Shown one piece after another: positions 27,530 to 36,793 of a stretch of 64,000 bases of DNA (position 1 is its first letter; every line of letters begins with the position of its first letter). A program made the position numbers and the translations under genes. The notes under the pieces were generated by a model. That model worked only from the letters and a program-made list of their open reading frames with translations. It did not search any database and was not told the origin of the DNA. Source of the DNA: Foliimonas ilicis (GTDB taxonomy: Bacteria; Pseudomonadota; Alphaproteobacteria; Rhizobiales; Rhizobiaceae). The stretch lies in assembly GCF_039939195.1 (NCBI RefSeq), contig NZ_JBDUUH010000004.1, positions 62,001 to 126,000 of the forward strand, in the 5' to 3' direction.

Positions 27530-28477
27530 ATGACCGCCTATCTCGCAAAGCGCCTGATCGTCGGCATCATCACCCTCGTCATCGCATCGATGGTCGTCTT
27601 CTCCGTGCTTGAAATCCTGCCCGGCGACCCGGCGCGGCTGATGCTGGGTATGAACGCCACGGAAGACGCGCTTCAGGCGCTGCGTAGCCAGTTGGGCCTC
27701 GATCTGCCGTTGCCCGTTCGCTATTTCGACTGGGTAAGCGGCATGCTGACGCTGGATTTCGGCCGTTCCTACACCTACTCCGTGCCGGTAATCGACCTCA
27801 TAAAAGAGCGCGCCGCAGTTTCGCTGCCGCTGGCTATCATCGCTCTCGTCCTCTCTACGGCCATTGCGATTCCGGTCGGCATTTTCTCGGCGGCAAGGCG
27901 CGGCAAGCCCGCCGACACGCTGTCGATGGGGGCTGCGCAATTCGGGGTCGCAGTGCCGAATTTCTGGTTTGCACTGCTTCTGATCTATGTTTTCGCAGTG
28001 TGGTTGCGCCTTGTGCCCGCAGGCGGTTTTCCGGGCTGGAGCGCCGGCATCTGGCCCGCAACGAAAGCCCTGATCCTGCCCGCTGTCGCGCTGGCGCTGC
28101 CGCAAGCCGCGATCTTAGCGCGCGTCACGCGCTCGGCCATGCTGGAAGCGCTGAGCGAGGATTATATCCGCACCGCGCGTGCCAAGGGTCTGCCGCGCCG
28201 CGCCGTCTTGTGGCGCCACGCACTGCGCAACGCGATGATCCCCGTCCTGACGATCCTCGGCCTGCAATTCGCCTTCCTGCTGGCAGGCACGATCATCATC
28301 GAAAACGTGTTTTACCTGCCGGGTCTCGGAAGGCTGGTGTTTCAGGCGATCACCCAGCGCGATTTGATCGTCGTTGAAAGCGTCGTCATGCTGCTGGTCG
28401 CAGCCGTTATCATCGTCAATTTGCTGGTTGACCTCTCTTATGCCATCGTCGATCCGCGCCTGAGGGCAAGGCGATGA
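27530..28477 (+). CDS. ABC transporter permease (DppB type)
   Basis: 315 aa inner-membrane permease. Six hydrophobic segments are visible, the EAA loop reads LSEDYIRTARAKGLPRRAVLWRHALRNA, quoted in two pieces: LSEDYIRTARAKGLPRRAV and LWRHALRNA. The start MTAYLAKRLIVGIIT is typical, so the ATG at 27530 is preferred to the in-frame ATG at 27503; neither has a strong ribosome site. It overlaps the next permease gene by four bases. Confidence 0.87.
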   Translation: MTAYLAKRLIVGIITLVIASMVVFSVLEILPGDPARLMLGMNATEDALQALRSQLGLDLPLPVRYFDWVSGMLTLDFGRSYTYSVPVIDLIKERAAVSLPLAIIALVLSTAIAIPVGIFSAARRGKPADTLSMGAAQFGVAVPNFWFALLLIYVFAVWLRLVPAGGFPGWSAGIWPATKALILPAVALALPQAAILARVTRSAMLEALSEDYIRTARAKGLPRRAVLWRHALRNAMIPVLTILGLQFAFLLAGTIIIENVFYLPGLGRLVFQAITQRDLIVVESVVMLLVAAVIIVNLLVDLSYAIVDPRLRARR

Positions 28478-29337
28478 GCGACCACGCCACCCTGCCCGCG
28501 CAACGCTCGTTTCTGCGCAACGCGTTTTCAAGCCGCTCCTTCGTCATCGGATTGATCGTCACAGCCCTCATCGCCGCAATGGCGCTCGTCTCGTTTTTCT
28601 GGACGCCATACGACGTCACAAAGCTGATCATCGCTGACAAGCAATTGTCGCCATCATGGTCGCACTGGTTCGGAACCGACCATTTCGGACGCGATATACT
28701 TTCCATGATCATGGTTGGCGCGCGAAATTCCATCGCCGTGGCGCTGGTCGCGGTCGGTATTGGTATGTGCATCGGAGTGCCGCTTGGCTGCTGGGCGGCG
28801 GCGCGCGGCGGCTGGATCGACGAAGCGCTGATGCGTTTCAACGACGTGGTTTTCGCGTTTCCGGCTCTGCTTTCGGCCATCATGATCACCGCGATCTTTG
28901 GCCCCGGCGCGGTCAACGCAATCATCGCCATCGGCATTTTCAACATACCGGTCTTCGCGCGCGTCGCGCGGGCTGGCGCGCTGTCGATCTGGCCGCGCGA
29001 ATTCATTCTGGCAGCGCGCGCCTCCGGCAAGAGCAAGGCGCTGATCACGGTCGAGCACATATTGCCCAACATCGCCAATCTGCTGCTGGTGCAAGGCACG
29101 ATCCAGTTCGCACTGGGCATTCTGGCCGAGGCTGGCCTGTCCTATGTCGGGCTGGGCGCGCAGCCGCCAATGCCGAGCTGGGGCCGCATGCTGTTCGATG
29201 CACAGACCCGCATGATGGCAGCACCCCATCTGGCTCTGTTTCCCGGCATGGCAATCGTGCTGACTGTACTTGCACTCAACATGCTGGGCGACGGCCTCAG
29301 TGACCTCCTCGATCCGAAGCTGAGGCGCAAGCGATGA
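28474..29337 (+). CDS. ABC transporter permease (DppC type)
   Basis: 287 aa second permease. It has the N-terminal region FLRNAFSSRSFVIGLIVTAL, the DppC signature HWFGTDHFGRDILSMI and the EAA loop FILAARASGKSKALITVEHILPN. Start and stop overlap the neighbouring genes by four bases each (ATGA), showing translational coupling within the operon. Pairs with the DppB-type subunit to form the membrane channel. Confidence 0.88.
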   Translation: MSDHATLPAQRSFLRNAFSSRSFVIGLIVTALIAAMALVSFFWTPYDVTKLIIADKQLSPSWSHWFGTDHFGRDILSMIMVGARNSIAVALVAVGIGMCIGVPLGCWAAARGGWIDEALMRFNDVVFAFPALLSAIMITAIFGPGAVNAIIAIGIFNIPVFARVARAGALSIWPREFILAARASGKSKALITVEHILPNIANLLLVQGTIQFALGILAEAGLSYVGLGAQPPMPSWGRMLFDAQTRMMAAPHLALFPGMAIVLTVLALNMLGDGLSDLLDPKLRRKR

Positions 29338-30953
29338 GCCTGCTCGACATCGAAGGGCTGAAGCTCGACATCGGCGGCACGCCGATCCTGAACGGCGTGG
29401 ATTTGTCCATCCAGCCGGGCGAGATCATGGCGCTGGTGGGTGAATCCGGTTCCGGAAAATCGATGACGGCGCTGACCATCATGCAGCTTCTACCGCAGGC
29501 AGCACATGCGACCGGCACGGTTCGTTTCGACGGCATCGACATTCTATCAGCCACCGAAGACCAGATGTGCGCGCTGCGCGGCGATGATATCGGCATGGTG
29601 TTTCAGGAGCCGATGACGGCGCTGAACCCGGTCAAGACGATCGGCGAACAGGTCGCCGAAGGCATTCGCCTGCACATGCGCGTCAGCCGCGCCGAAGCCG
29701 AAGACCGCGCGCGCAAAATCCTCGACCGGGTTGGGCTGCCGGAAGCCAAATTCCCGCTCTCGCGCTATCCGCATGAGCTTTCGGGCGGCCAGCGGCAACG
29801 CGTGGTGATCGCCATCGCCTGCGCGCTGAACCCGAAACTGCTGATCGCAGACGAACCGACGACGGCGCTCGATGTGGTCTTGCAGGCCCAAATCCTCGAC
29901 CTTCTGCGCGATCTGGTGGCTGAAAACCGCATGGGCCTGCTGCTGATCTCGCACGATCTGGCGGTGGTGGCCGACATGGCCGACCGCGTTACCATTCTGC
30001 GCCACGGCGAGGTGATGGAGAGCGGCAATACGGTGCAGACACTCTCCGAGCAGAGCCATCCCTACACACGCCAGCTCGCGCAAGCCTCGATGCATGTGCC
30101 GTCGCGCCGCGTCGTCCCCAAAGCCGACGAAACGCCTCTCCTCTCGGTCGAAAACCTGTCGCGCGACTATCCAGGCCAGCGCGTCTCGTTTTTCCGAAAA
30201 CCAGAGCCATTCCGCGCCGTCGATGACGTATCGCTGACTTTGGCGCATGGCCAATCGACAGCGCTCGTCGGGCGATCCGGCTGCGGAAAATCCACTCTCG
30301 CTCGCATGATCCTGGCGCTGGACGAACCGACCGGCGGCAACATCCGCTTCATGGGTGAGGAATTGACCGGCCGAAACGAGGCGGCGCTGAAACCCGCACG
30401 CCGCAACATGCAGGTGGTTTTTCAAGACCCTTATGGCTCTTTCGACCCGCGCCACAAGGTCGAGCGGCTGGTGGCCGAGCCGCTGCATCTTCTGGAGAAA
30501 AAACCTTCGTCATCGCAGCGCCGCGATATGGTCGCGAGGGCCTTGCACGAAGTTGGCCTCACGCCAGACGACATGGACAAATATCCGCATGAGTTTTCAG
30601 GTGGCCAGCGCCAGCGCATTTCCATTGCCCGCGCTTTGATAAACCGCCCGAAGCTGATCGTCGCAGATGAGCCGGTTTCGGCGCTGGACGTTTCGATCCG
30701 CGCGCAGGTGCTGGATTTGTTTGCGGATCTAAACCAGCGGCTTGGCATCGCCTATCTGTTCATCACGCATGATCTGCACGTTGCCCGCGCAATTACCGAC
30801 GATGTTCTGGTGATGCATGACGGCCGGATCGTCGAGCGCGGACGCACCGCCGATGTGCTTGATAATCCAAAGTCAGATGCTGCAAAGGCGCTGGTTGCCG
30901 CAGCGCCGGACCTGAGCCGTGCTATGGCGCGGCGGCTTCATGAGCAGGGGTGA
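29334..30953 (+). CDS. Fused double ATPase of the peptide-type ABC importer
   Basis: 539 aa protein with two complete ABC ATPase domains, equivalent to DppD fused to DppF. Walker A motifs are GESGSGKSM (about 37-45) and GRSGCGKST (about 313-321); signature motifs are LSGGQRQR and FSGGQRQR; Walker B regions are LLIADEPTTALD and LIVADEPVSALD. Single-gene fusions like this replace the separate D and F genes in many Rhizobiales importers. It is the last gene of the operon starting at 25810. Confidence 0.9.
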   Translation: MSLLDIEGLKLDIGGTPILNGVDLSIQPGEIMALVGESGSGKSMTALTIMQLLPQAAHATGTVRFDGIDILSATEDQMCALRGDDIGMVFQEPMTALNPVKTIGEQVAEGIRLHMRVSRAEAEDRARKILDRVGLPEAKFPLSRYPHELSGGQRQRVVIAIACALNPKLLIADEPTTALDVVLQAQILDLLRDLVAENRMGLLLISHDLAVVADMADRVTILRHGEVMESGNTVQTLSEQSHPYTRQLAQASMHVPSRRVVPKADETPLLSVENLSRDYPGQRVSFFRKPEPFRAVDDVSLTLAHGQSTALVGRSGCGKSTLARMILALDEPTGGNIRFMGEELTGRNEAALKPARRNMQVVFQDPYGSFDPRHKVERLVAEPLHLLEKKPSSSQRRDMVARALHEVGLTPDDMDKYPHEFSGGQRQRISIARALINRPKLIVADEPVSALDVSIRAQVLDLFADLNQRLGIAYLFITHDLHVARAITDDVLVMHDGRIVERGRTADVLDNPKSDAAKALVAAAPDLSRAMARRLHEQG

Positions 30954-30964
30954 ATGAGGGCTGC

Positions 30965-31127
30965 CCTCTACGTTGCCCCCCTCTGTCCTGCCGGACATCT
31001 CCCCCACAGGTGGGGAGATTAGATGTCATTTATGATTTCGCCAATTTTTGACGGATTAGAGCCGTCGAGGCCACTGCTAATCTCCCCACCTGTGGGGGAG
31101 ATGGCCGGCAGGCCAGAGGGGGGGCGC
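30965..31127. repeat. Palindromic repeat element, arm type A
   Basis: Left arm with the standard core CTGTCCTGCCGGACATCT; right arm slightly diverged (GGCCGGCAGGCCAGAGG). The spacer shares a segment (TCATTTATGATTTCGCCAATTTT) with the element at 60531, in which TTTCATCTATGATTTCGCCA appears, so some spacers are related too. It lies between the importer operon and the convergent TerB-domain gene. Confidence 0.88.
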
Positions 31128-31156
31128 GAAGGAACGCCAGCCCTTAAACAAGAAAA

Positions 31157-31588
31157 TCAGCTAGACGACTTCACCGCATCGACCGGGCTGATGCCCAGCA
31201 TATCGAGCGTACGGCGCAGCAGCCGCACTTCATTCTCGGCCAGTTGATGATCCGCCTTGGCGATGTCGGCCATGTGCTGCGCGAGGAGCCTGCGGCGGTC
31301 GATGTCGAGATCCTGAAACAGCGCGATGGCCTGCGCCGCATTGGTCTCGTATCCAAAATCGTTGAGGTACTCGATGACCCCGTCGAGGCTTTCGGCCTGA
31401 ATGCCGAAGGATTCGCGGCAGATGCGCTTGAAAACCTCCATTTCGGCTTCATCGACCGAGCCGTCCGCCAGAATCATGCGGAAAAGCAGAAGCAGTTCAG
31501 CCGAAAGAACCGGATCGTCGGCAACTTTGCGAACGCCTGGATCGCCGTCGAAGATCGAGCGTATCTGCGCAATAAGGCTTGCCGCCAT
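31157..31588 (-). CDS. TerB-domain (tellurite resistance-like) protein
   Basis: 143 aa soluble helical protein of the TerB/COG4103-like family. The repeated acidic helices are LLLFRMILADGSVDEAEMEVF and LLAQHMADIAKADHQLAENEV, each with the D-G/H-x-x-x-E pattern that binds metal in TerB. Function in this context is unknown. The ATG at 31588 has GAGGA eight bases upstream; in-frame ATGs at 31606 and 31642 lack such a site. Confidence 0.78.
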   Translation of the reverse strand: MAASLIAQIRSIFDGDPGVRKVADDPVLSAELLLLFRMILADGSVDEAEMEVFKRICRESFGIQAESLDGVIEYLNDFGYETNAAQAIALFQDLDIDRRRLLAQHMADIAKADHQLAENEVRLLRRTLDMLGISPVDAVKSSS

Positions 31589-31781
31589 GCTGGTGTCCTC
31601 TGCCATGTCTGCGATTGTTAGCTGAAACGATTGAAAAGACATATCTAAATTTATGCGCAGCGCACGATCCTCAGCCGAGTGTTGCAAGGGCGCGATAGCG
31701 GCGTGAATATCCGTCTTGCGCGAAACCGTTGCATGTGGTCGAAGGCGGCACCTTCCCACCCGCAAAGTGCGGCCTCCCAAA

Positions 31782-32567
31782 ATGTTTGAACTTGCCACTG
31801 ATGTCGTCCTGCTGCTGGCGCTCGCAGCCTTTTTCGCAGGGATGATCGATTCCATTGCAGGCGGCGGCGGCCTGATCACAATTCCCGCCCTGCTGCTGGC
31901 CGGTTTGCCGCCGGTCACCGCGCTCGGCACAAACAAGCTGCAAAGCCTTTTCGGTTCCGGCTCCGCAACATTCATCTATGCGTCCAGAGGCCTTGTGAAT
32001 GTAAGGCGCCAATTGTGGCCTGCCTTCATCTCCTTCATCGGCGGCATCGCGGGCGCGGCTGTCGCGACGGTTCTTCCGGGCGACATATTGCGCGCCGCTC
32101 TTCCCGTCATCCTCGTTGCCATCGCACTCTATTTCGCACTCAAGCCGAACATGAACGATGTGGACCGCGCCCAGCGCATAACGCCGTTTGTTTTCGGCCT
32201 GACACTCGTACCGGCGATAGGCTTTTATGACGGCTTGTTCGGCCCCGGAACCGGTTCGTTCTTCATGCTGGCATACGTGACACTTGCAGGTTATGGCGTG
32301 CTCAAGGCCACTGCACACACGAAACTCCTGAACTTCACCTCGAATATCGGCGGCTTCGCGATCTTCGCTTTCGCGGGCGCGATATTCTGGAAAATCGGAA
32401 TCGTCATGGGCATCGCGCAGTTCCTCGGTGCACGGCTTGGTGCGACGCTGGCAATTCGCATCGGCTCAAAGCTCATCAAGCCACTGCTCGTCTTTACATG
32501 CGTGGCACTTGCGATCCGCCTGCTGATGGACCCGGCAAACCCGCTGCGCCTCTTTATCGGCATTTAA
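31782..32567 (+). CDS. TSUP (TauE/SafE) family membrane transporter
   Basis: 261 aa polytopic inner-membrane protein. Family motifs are FFAGMIDSIAGGGGLITIPAL and the second repeat FYDGLFGPGTGSFFMLAYVTL, with KATAHTKLLNFTSNIGG. Proteins of this type move sulfite, sulfoacetate or other organosulfur anions out of the cell. The frame opens at 31716, but the ATG at 31782 starts at the first helix. The downstream truncated VOC gene begins in its 3' end. Confidence 0.85.
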   Translation: MFELATDVVLLLALAAFFAGMIDSIAGGGGLITIPALLLAGLPPVTALGTNKLQSLFGSGSATFIYASRGLVNVRRQLWPAFISFIGGIAGAAVATVLPGDILRAALPVILVAIALYFALKPNMNDVDRAQRITPFVFGLTLVPAIGFYDGLFGPGTGSFFMLAYVTLAGYGVLKATAHTKLLNFTSNIGGFAIFAFAGAIFWKIGIVMGIAQFLGARLGATLAIRIGSKLIKPLLVFTCVALAIRLLMDPANPLRLFIGI

Positions 32568-32848
32568 CGGAACATCATTCCCGGTCGGCCATCATCATGC
32601 TTGGAACGGCCCGCGAAGACGATTACGGATCGATCGTCGGAATGCCGGGCCAGAATGGCGGCAAGTCGATTTACGTCGCTGTCGATGACGCCGACAAGCT
32701 ATATGCGCGCGCGACTGCAGAAGGCGCGAAAATCGTTCAGGAACTGACCGATCGCGACCATGGCAGTCGCGAATTCATCTGCCGCGACCCGGAAGACAAT
32801 ATCTGGTGCTTCGGCACCTATTGGCCGAAGGCAAGCGATCCGGCCTAG
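32568..32848 (+). pseudogene. 5'-truncated VOC/glyoxalase-like gene remnant
   Basis: This stretch encodes only the C-terminal two thirds of a VOC protein: the SAIIMLG strand, then KSIYVAVDDADKLYARATAEGAKIVQ and GSREFICRDPEDNIWCFGTYWP (in pieces of the known family pattern). The N-terminal beta-alpha module that should precede it is absent; the upstream sequence in this frame is the TSUP gene read out of frame. An 83-codon frame from the ATG at 32597 could still be translated, but it would lack half the metal site. The junction is at the TSUP stop codon. Confidence 0.65.
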
Positions 32849-34314
32849 CGCGCCGCCGCAAAAATCGCGTCGCAGTCCAGGTGCTTTTCGAGATGCGTTG
32901 CGATCTCGTCCAGCGCATTCTCGATCTGCGCGCGATAATCGATGCCGCCGCCTTCGACGCCCAACCCCTCAAGAAAGCGGGCGCGGAAAGCATCCGAGCC
33001 GAACAGGCCGTGCAGATAGGTGCCGAACACCTTGCCATCTGCGGATGTGGCGCCATCGGGCGTATTGTTGATGATCGTGGCGGGCCGCGCAGTGTCCGGT
33101 CCGGTCGTGCGGCCAAGATGGATTTCATACCCTGAAAGCGCGACATCAAAATGTGTCGAGCGCGCATCGACGTTGCGCACGGTCTTTTCCGGCTCCATGA
33201 CGGTTTCGATTTCGAGCAGGCCAAGCCCTTCCGCTTCCAGAACATTGCCTTCGATGGCTTGCGGATCGCGCACCACTCGCCCCAGCATCTGATAGCCGCC
33301 GCAAATACCGACGACATACCCGCCGCGACGCCTATGATCGGCCAGATCGCGATCCCAACCGTTTTCGCGAAAACGCAGCAGATCGCCGATTGTCGATTTG
33401 GAGCCGGGAATGACCACCAGCCCGGCGTCTTTGGGCAGGCTCTTGCCCGGCGGAACGAACACGATTTCGACCTGCGGCTCGGCGCGCAGTGGGTCGAGAT
33501 CGTCGAAATTCGCGATGCGACCAAGCATCGGCACGGCGACTTTCAGCGCACGGTCCTCGCCGCGGCTCAGCCTTTCCAGCACGACGGAATCCTCAGACGG
33601 CAACAACGCTGCCGCGCGCAACCACGGCACGACGCCGAAGGAACGCCAGCCGGTAAAGCCGTTGATGGCCGTCAGGCCCGAATCGAACAGCGAAACGTCG
33701 CCGCGAAATTTGTTGATGAGGTAGCCGGCGATCATGTTCCGGTCTTCTTCGGAAAGGATCAGATGCGTACCTGCGATCGAAGCGATGACCCCGCCACGGT
33801 CGATATCTCCAACCAGTATCACCGGCACATCGGCCCGCGTGGCGAAGCCCATATTGGCGATGTCGCGGCTGCGCAGATTGATTTCGGCAGGCGAGCCAGC
33901 GCCTTCGACGATCACAATATCCGCGTCCTCACCGACCTTGCGCCAGGAATCGAGCACGGCATCCATGAGCTTGGCCTTGAGGATTTGATAGTCGCGCGCT
34001 TTCGCCTCGCCATAGACCTTGCCCTGAACGACGACCTGCGAACCGATGTCGCTTTGCGGTTTCAGCAACACCGGGTTCATGTGGATTGAGGCAGGCACGC
34101 CGCAGGCCACTGCCTGAAGCCATTGCGCGCGACCGATCTCGCCGCCATTCGCCTCGCCCGGAATATCCGCGACAGCCGCATTATTCGACATGTTCTGCGG
34201 CTTGAACGGCCGAACCTTCATCCCGCGCCGCAGAGCGACACGGCAAAGGCCTGCGACCAGAACCGTCTTGCCGACATCGGAGCCCGTGCCCTGCAGCATG
34301 ATCGCCTTAGCCAT
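32845..34314 (-). CDS. cobQ: Cobyric acid synthase
   Basis: 489 aa glutamine-dependent amidotransferase that amidates the b, d, e and g carboxylates of the corrin ring in cobalamin synthesis. The N-terminal ATP-binding domain starts AKAIMLQGTGSDVGKTVLVAGLCR with FKPQNMSNNAAV. The C-terminal class I amidotransferase-like domain has GICGGYQMLG, with the nucleophile Cys, and ends with the HGLFG histidine. The ATG at 34314 has GGAGG seven bases upstream. Its stop touches the VOC remnant. It shows that the host makes or completes cobalamin, which the right-hand methyltransferase genes would need. Confidence 0.93.
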   Translation of the reverse strand: MAKAIMLQGTGSDVGKTVLVAGLCRVALRRGMKVRPFKPQNMSNNAAVADIPGEANGGEIGRAQWLQAVACGVPASIHMNPVLLKPQSDIGSQVVVQGKVYGEAKARDYQILKAKLMDAVLDSWRKVGEDADIVIVEGAGSPAEINLRSRDIANMGFATRADVPVILVGDIDRGGVIASIAGTHLILSEEDRNMIAGYLINKFRGDVSLFDSGLTAINGFTGWRSFGVVPWLRAAALLPSEDSVVLERLSRGEDRALKVAVPMLGRIANFDDLDPLRAEPQVEIVFVPPGKSLPKDAGLVVIPGSKSTIGDLLRFRENGWDRDLADHRRRGGYVVGICGGYQMLGRVVRDPQAIEGNVLEAEGLGLLEIETVMEPEKTVRNVDARSTHFDVALSGYEIHLGRTTGPDTARPATIINNTPDGATSADGKVFGTYLHGLFGSDAFRARFLEGLGVEGGGIDYRAQIENALDEIATHLEKHLDCDAIFAAAR

Positions 34315-34472
34315 TCCCGGCCTCCGCAGCAAAATGATGATCGAAAATTGAAGTCACCAGATCCTCGCTAGCGCTATTTCGCACAACCGCTCCGCATCAG
34401 GTCGGGTTGCGTGCGCGTTTCATTGGTCTAGATTGACTGCCACGCCGACACAAGAACGTCTGGGAGGACGCC

Positions 34473-35639
34473 ATGGACGCCGTTACAAATCAGACAGCGG
34501 GCCAATTCGACCTCAATGAGGACCAACGCGCAATTCAGGACATGGCGAATGCATTCGCCGCTGATCGCGTCGCGCCCAAGGCGCTGGAATGGGACAAGGA
34601 TCGCCATTTTCCGGCAGATGTGATTCGCGAAGTCGGCCCGCTTGGGCTTGGTGGCATTTATGTCAGCGAGGATGTGGGTGGTTCGGGCCTCGGCAGGCTG
34701 GATGCAGTGCTGGTGTTCGAAGCGCTTTCAAGAGCCTGCCCTGGATTCTCCTCCTTCATTTCCATCCACAATATGTGCGCCTGGATGATCGACCGTTTCG
34801 GCAATGAGGAGCAGCGCCAGCTTTTCGTACCGAAACTCACCTCGATGGAATGGCTGGCGAGCTATTGCCTGACCGAGCCAGGTTCGGGGTCTGATGCCGC
34901 CGCTCTAAAGACGCGCGCCGTACGCGATGGCGATCACTACGTGTTGAACGGCGCCAAGCAGTTCATTTCCGGCGCGGGCGACAGCGATGTTTACGTGACG
35001 ATGGTGCGCACGGGCGATGAAGGCCCGAAGGGCATTTCCACGATAGTCGTGCCGAAAGATGCGCCCGGCCTGTCATTTGGAGCGCTTGAGCACAAGATGG
35101 GCTGGCACATGCAATCGACACGGCAGGTGAATTTCACTGATTGCCGCGTACCTGCGGAAAACCTGCTTTCCACGGAAGGCGCAGGCTTTTCCATTGCCAT
35201 GGCCGGTCTGGATGGCGGCAGGCTCAACATTGCCGCCTGCTCTCTTGGCGGCGCGCAGTCAGCGCTCGACAAGGCACTTTCATATGCGGGCGAGCGTAAG
35301 GCGTTCGGCCAGACAATCGATCGCTTCCAGTCCTTGCAGTTCAAGCTTGCCGACATGGAAACCGAACTTCAGGCAGCGCGCATTTTCCTTTACACAGCCG
35401 CATCCAAACTCGACGCCAAGGCGCCGGACGCCTCGAAATGGTCTGCCATGGCCAAGCGCTTCGTCACCGATACGGGCTTCGACATCGCCAACAATGCGCT
35501 GCAAATCCACGGCGGCTACGGCTATCTGCATGATTACGGCATCGAAAAGCTGGTACGCGACCTGCGCGTCCACCAGATTCTCGAAGGCACCAACGAGATC
35601 ATGCGCGTCATCATCGCCAGGCACCTGATCGGTCGCTGA
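34473..35639 (+). CDS. Acyl-CoA dehydrogenase, probably isobutyryl-CoA
   Basis: 388 aa FAD-dependent dehydrogenase. Signature segments are CLTEPGSGSDAAALKTRA and the C-terminal QIHGGYGYLHDYGIEKLVRD with the tail EGTNEIMRVIIARHL. The catalytic glutamate is expected in the final region. A strong GGAGG site lies five to six bases before the ATG. The next gene, 25 bases on, encodes 3-hydroxyisobutyrate dehydrogenase, so isobutyryl-CoA in valine breakdown is the likely substrate. Confidence 0.87.
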   Translation: MDAVTNQTAGQFDLNEDQRAIQDMANAFAADRVAPKALEWDKDRHFPADVIREVGPLGLGGIYVSEDVGGSGLGRLDAVLVFEALSRACPGFSSFISIHNMCAWMIDRFGNEEQRQLFVPKLTSMEWLASYCLTEPGSGSDAAALKTRAVRDGDHYVLNGAKQFISGAGDSDVYVTMVRTGDEGPKGISTIVVPKDAPGLSFGALEHKMGWHMQSTRQVNFTDCRVPAENLLSTEGAGFSIAMAGLDGGRLNIAACSLGGAQSALDKALSYAGERKAFGQTIDRFQSLQFKLADMETELQAARIFLYTAASKLDAKAPDASKWSAMAKRFVTDTGFDIANNALQIHGGYGYLHDYGIEKLVRDLRVHQILEGTNEIMRVIIARHLIGR

Positions 35640-35664
35640 CTTTCATATCGAGCGGAGGAATTTC

Positions 35665-36549
35665 ATGAGCACGATAGCTTTTATCGGCCTGGGCAATATG
35701 GGCAACCCGATGGCGGCCAATCTCGTCAAGGCTGGCCACACGGTGCAAGGTTTCGACCTGATGCCCGAAAATCTTGCCACGGCCAAGGAGCATGGCATCA
35801 CCATTACCCCGGATGCGGCTGCCGCGATCAAGGGTGCGGAAATCGTCATCACCATGCTGCCAGCGGGCAAGCATGTGATTTCCGTCTATGACGACATCGC
35901 CGGAAAGGCAGAAAAAGGCGCGCTTTTCATCGATTCCTCGACCATCGACGTCGATTCCGCCAGAAAAGCGCATGCAATTGCAGAAAAACACGGCCTGCTT
36001 TCCATTGACGCGCCGGTTTCCGGCGGTACGGGCGGCGCAAGTGCTGGCACGCTGACCTTCATGGCGGGCGGTTCGCCGGAAGCATTCGCCAAGGCCGAGC
36101 CGATCCTTCAACCGATGGCTGGGCGCATCGTCCATTGCGGCGATGCCGGTGCGGGTCAGGCCGCCAAGATCTGCAACAATATGATCCTCGGCATTTCGAT
36201 GATCGGCGTCGGCGAAGCCTTCGTACTGGCCGAAAAGCTCGGCCTCTCTCATCAGGCGCTGTACGACGTGGCCTCGACCTCATCGGGTCAGTGCTGGTCG
36301 CTCACCACCTATTGCCCGGTGCCGGGGCCTGTACCCGCCTCACCCGCAAATCGCGACTATCAGCCGGGATTTGCGGCAGCTCTCATGCTCAAGGATTTGA
36401 AGCTGGCGCAGGAGGCCGCGCAATCGGCCGGTGCGGTCACACCGCTCGGTGCAGAGGCCGCGCAGCTTTATGCGCTGTTCAACGCGATGGGTCATGGCGG
36501 CACCGATTTTTCCGGTATCGTCAAATTCCTGCGTGGCGACCTTACGTAG
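35665..36549 (+). CDS. mmsB: 3-hydroxyisobutyrate dehydrogenase
   Basis: 294 aa NAD-dependent dehydrogenase of valine catabolism. The Rossmann start is IAFIGLGNMGNPMAANLVKAGH, followed by IDSSTIDVDSARK and the substrate site APVSGGTGGASAGTLTFM. The catalytic Lys is in GQAAKICNNMILGI. GGAGG lies upstream of the ATG. It is paired with the acyl-CoA dehydrogenase in one transcription unit. Confidence 0.92.
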   Translation: MSTIAFIGLGNMGNPMAANLVKAGHTVQGFDLMPENLATAKEHGITITPDAAAAIKGAEIVITMLPAGKHVISVYDDIAGKAEKGALFIDSSTIDVDSARKAHAIAEKHGLLSIDAPVSGGTGGASAGTLTFMAGGSPEAFAKAEPILQPMAGRIVHCGDAGAGQAAKICNNMILGISMIGVGEAFVLAEKLGLSHQALYDVASTSSGQCWSLTTYCPVPGPVPASPANRDYQPGFAAALMLKDLKLAQEAAQSAGAVTPLGAEAAQLYALFNAMGHGGTDFSGIVKFLRGDLT

Positions 36550-36639
36550 CGTCATCAATTTTTTCGCGCGTAAACCGGAAAACATCGCAAATTTAGATTT
36601 GCTTAAGCTCTCGCTAACCACACGGTAACATTGTTAGCC

Positions 36640-36790
36640 TAGAACCGAGCGCAGGGCAGACATCGCATCTGCCCATCGCTCCGGATCAGGTACTGCGTAC
36701 CGGAGCCGTTACCTTCGCAAGTGTTTGCGTCTGCGAAGGCCATGCGTAAGAGTGGCAAGACCGCGTCCAGTTTGGCACGCGGTTTTTGCC
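36640..36790 (+). ncRNA. Probable structured small RNA with four stem-loops
   Basis: Within a 244-base gap there are four consecutive hairpins: GGGCAGA/TCTGCCC (36654-36674), GCTCCGG/CCGGAGC (36678-36706), CCTTCGCA/TGCGAAGG (36712-36739) and a terminator stem CCGCGT/ACGCGG with five T (36761-36787). No open frame explains the sequence. The 5' end is estimated; TTGCTT at about 36599 and TAGCCT near 36636 could be promoter parts. I could not match it to a named family. It could instead be an mmsB 3' region, but four stems are more than a terminator needs. Confidence 0.55.
36761..36787 (+). terminator. Rho-independent terminator
   Basis: Stem CCGCGT/ACGCGG (extendable by CCAG/TTGG) followed by TTTTT. 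It ends the proposed small RNA and lies seven bases before the stop of the convergent small gene at 36794. Confidence 0.75.
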
Positions 36791-36793
36791 GTA

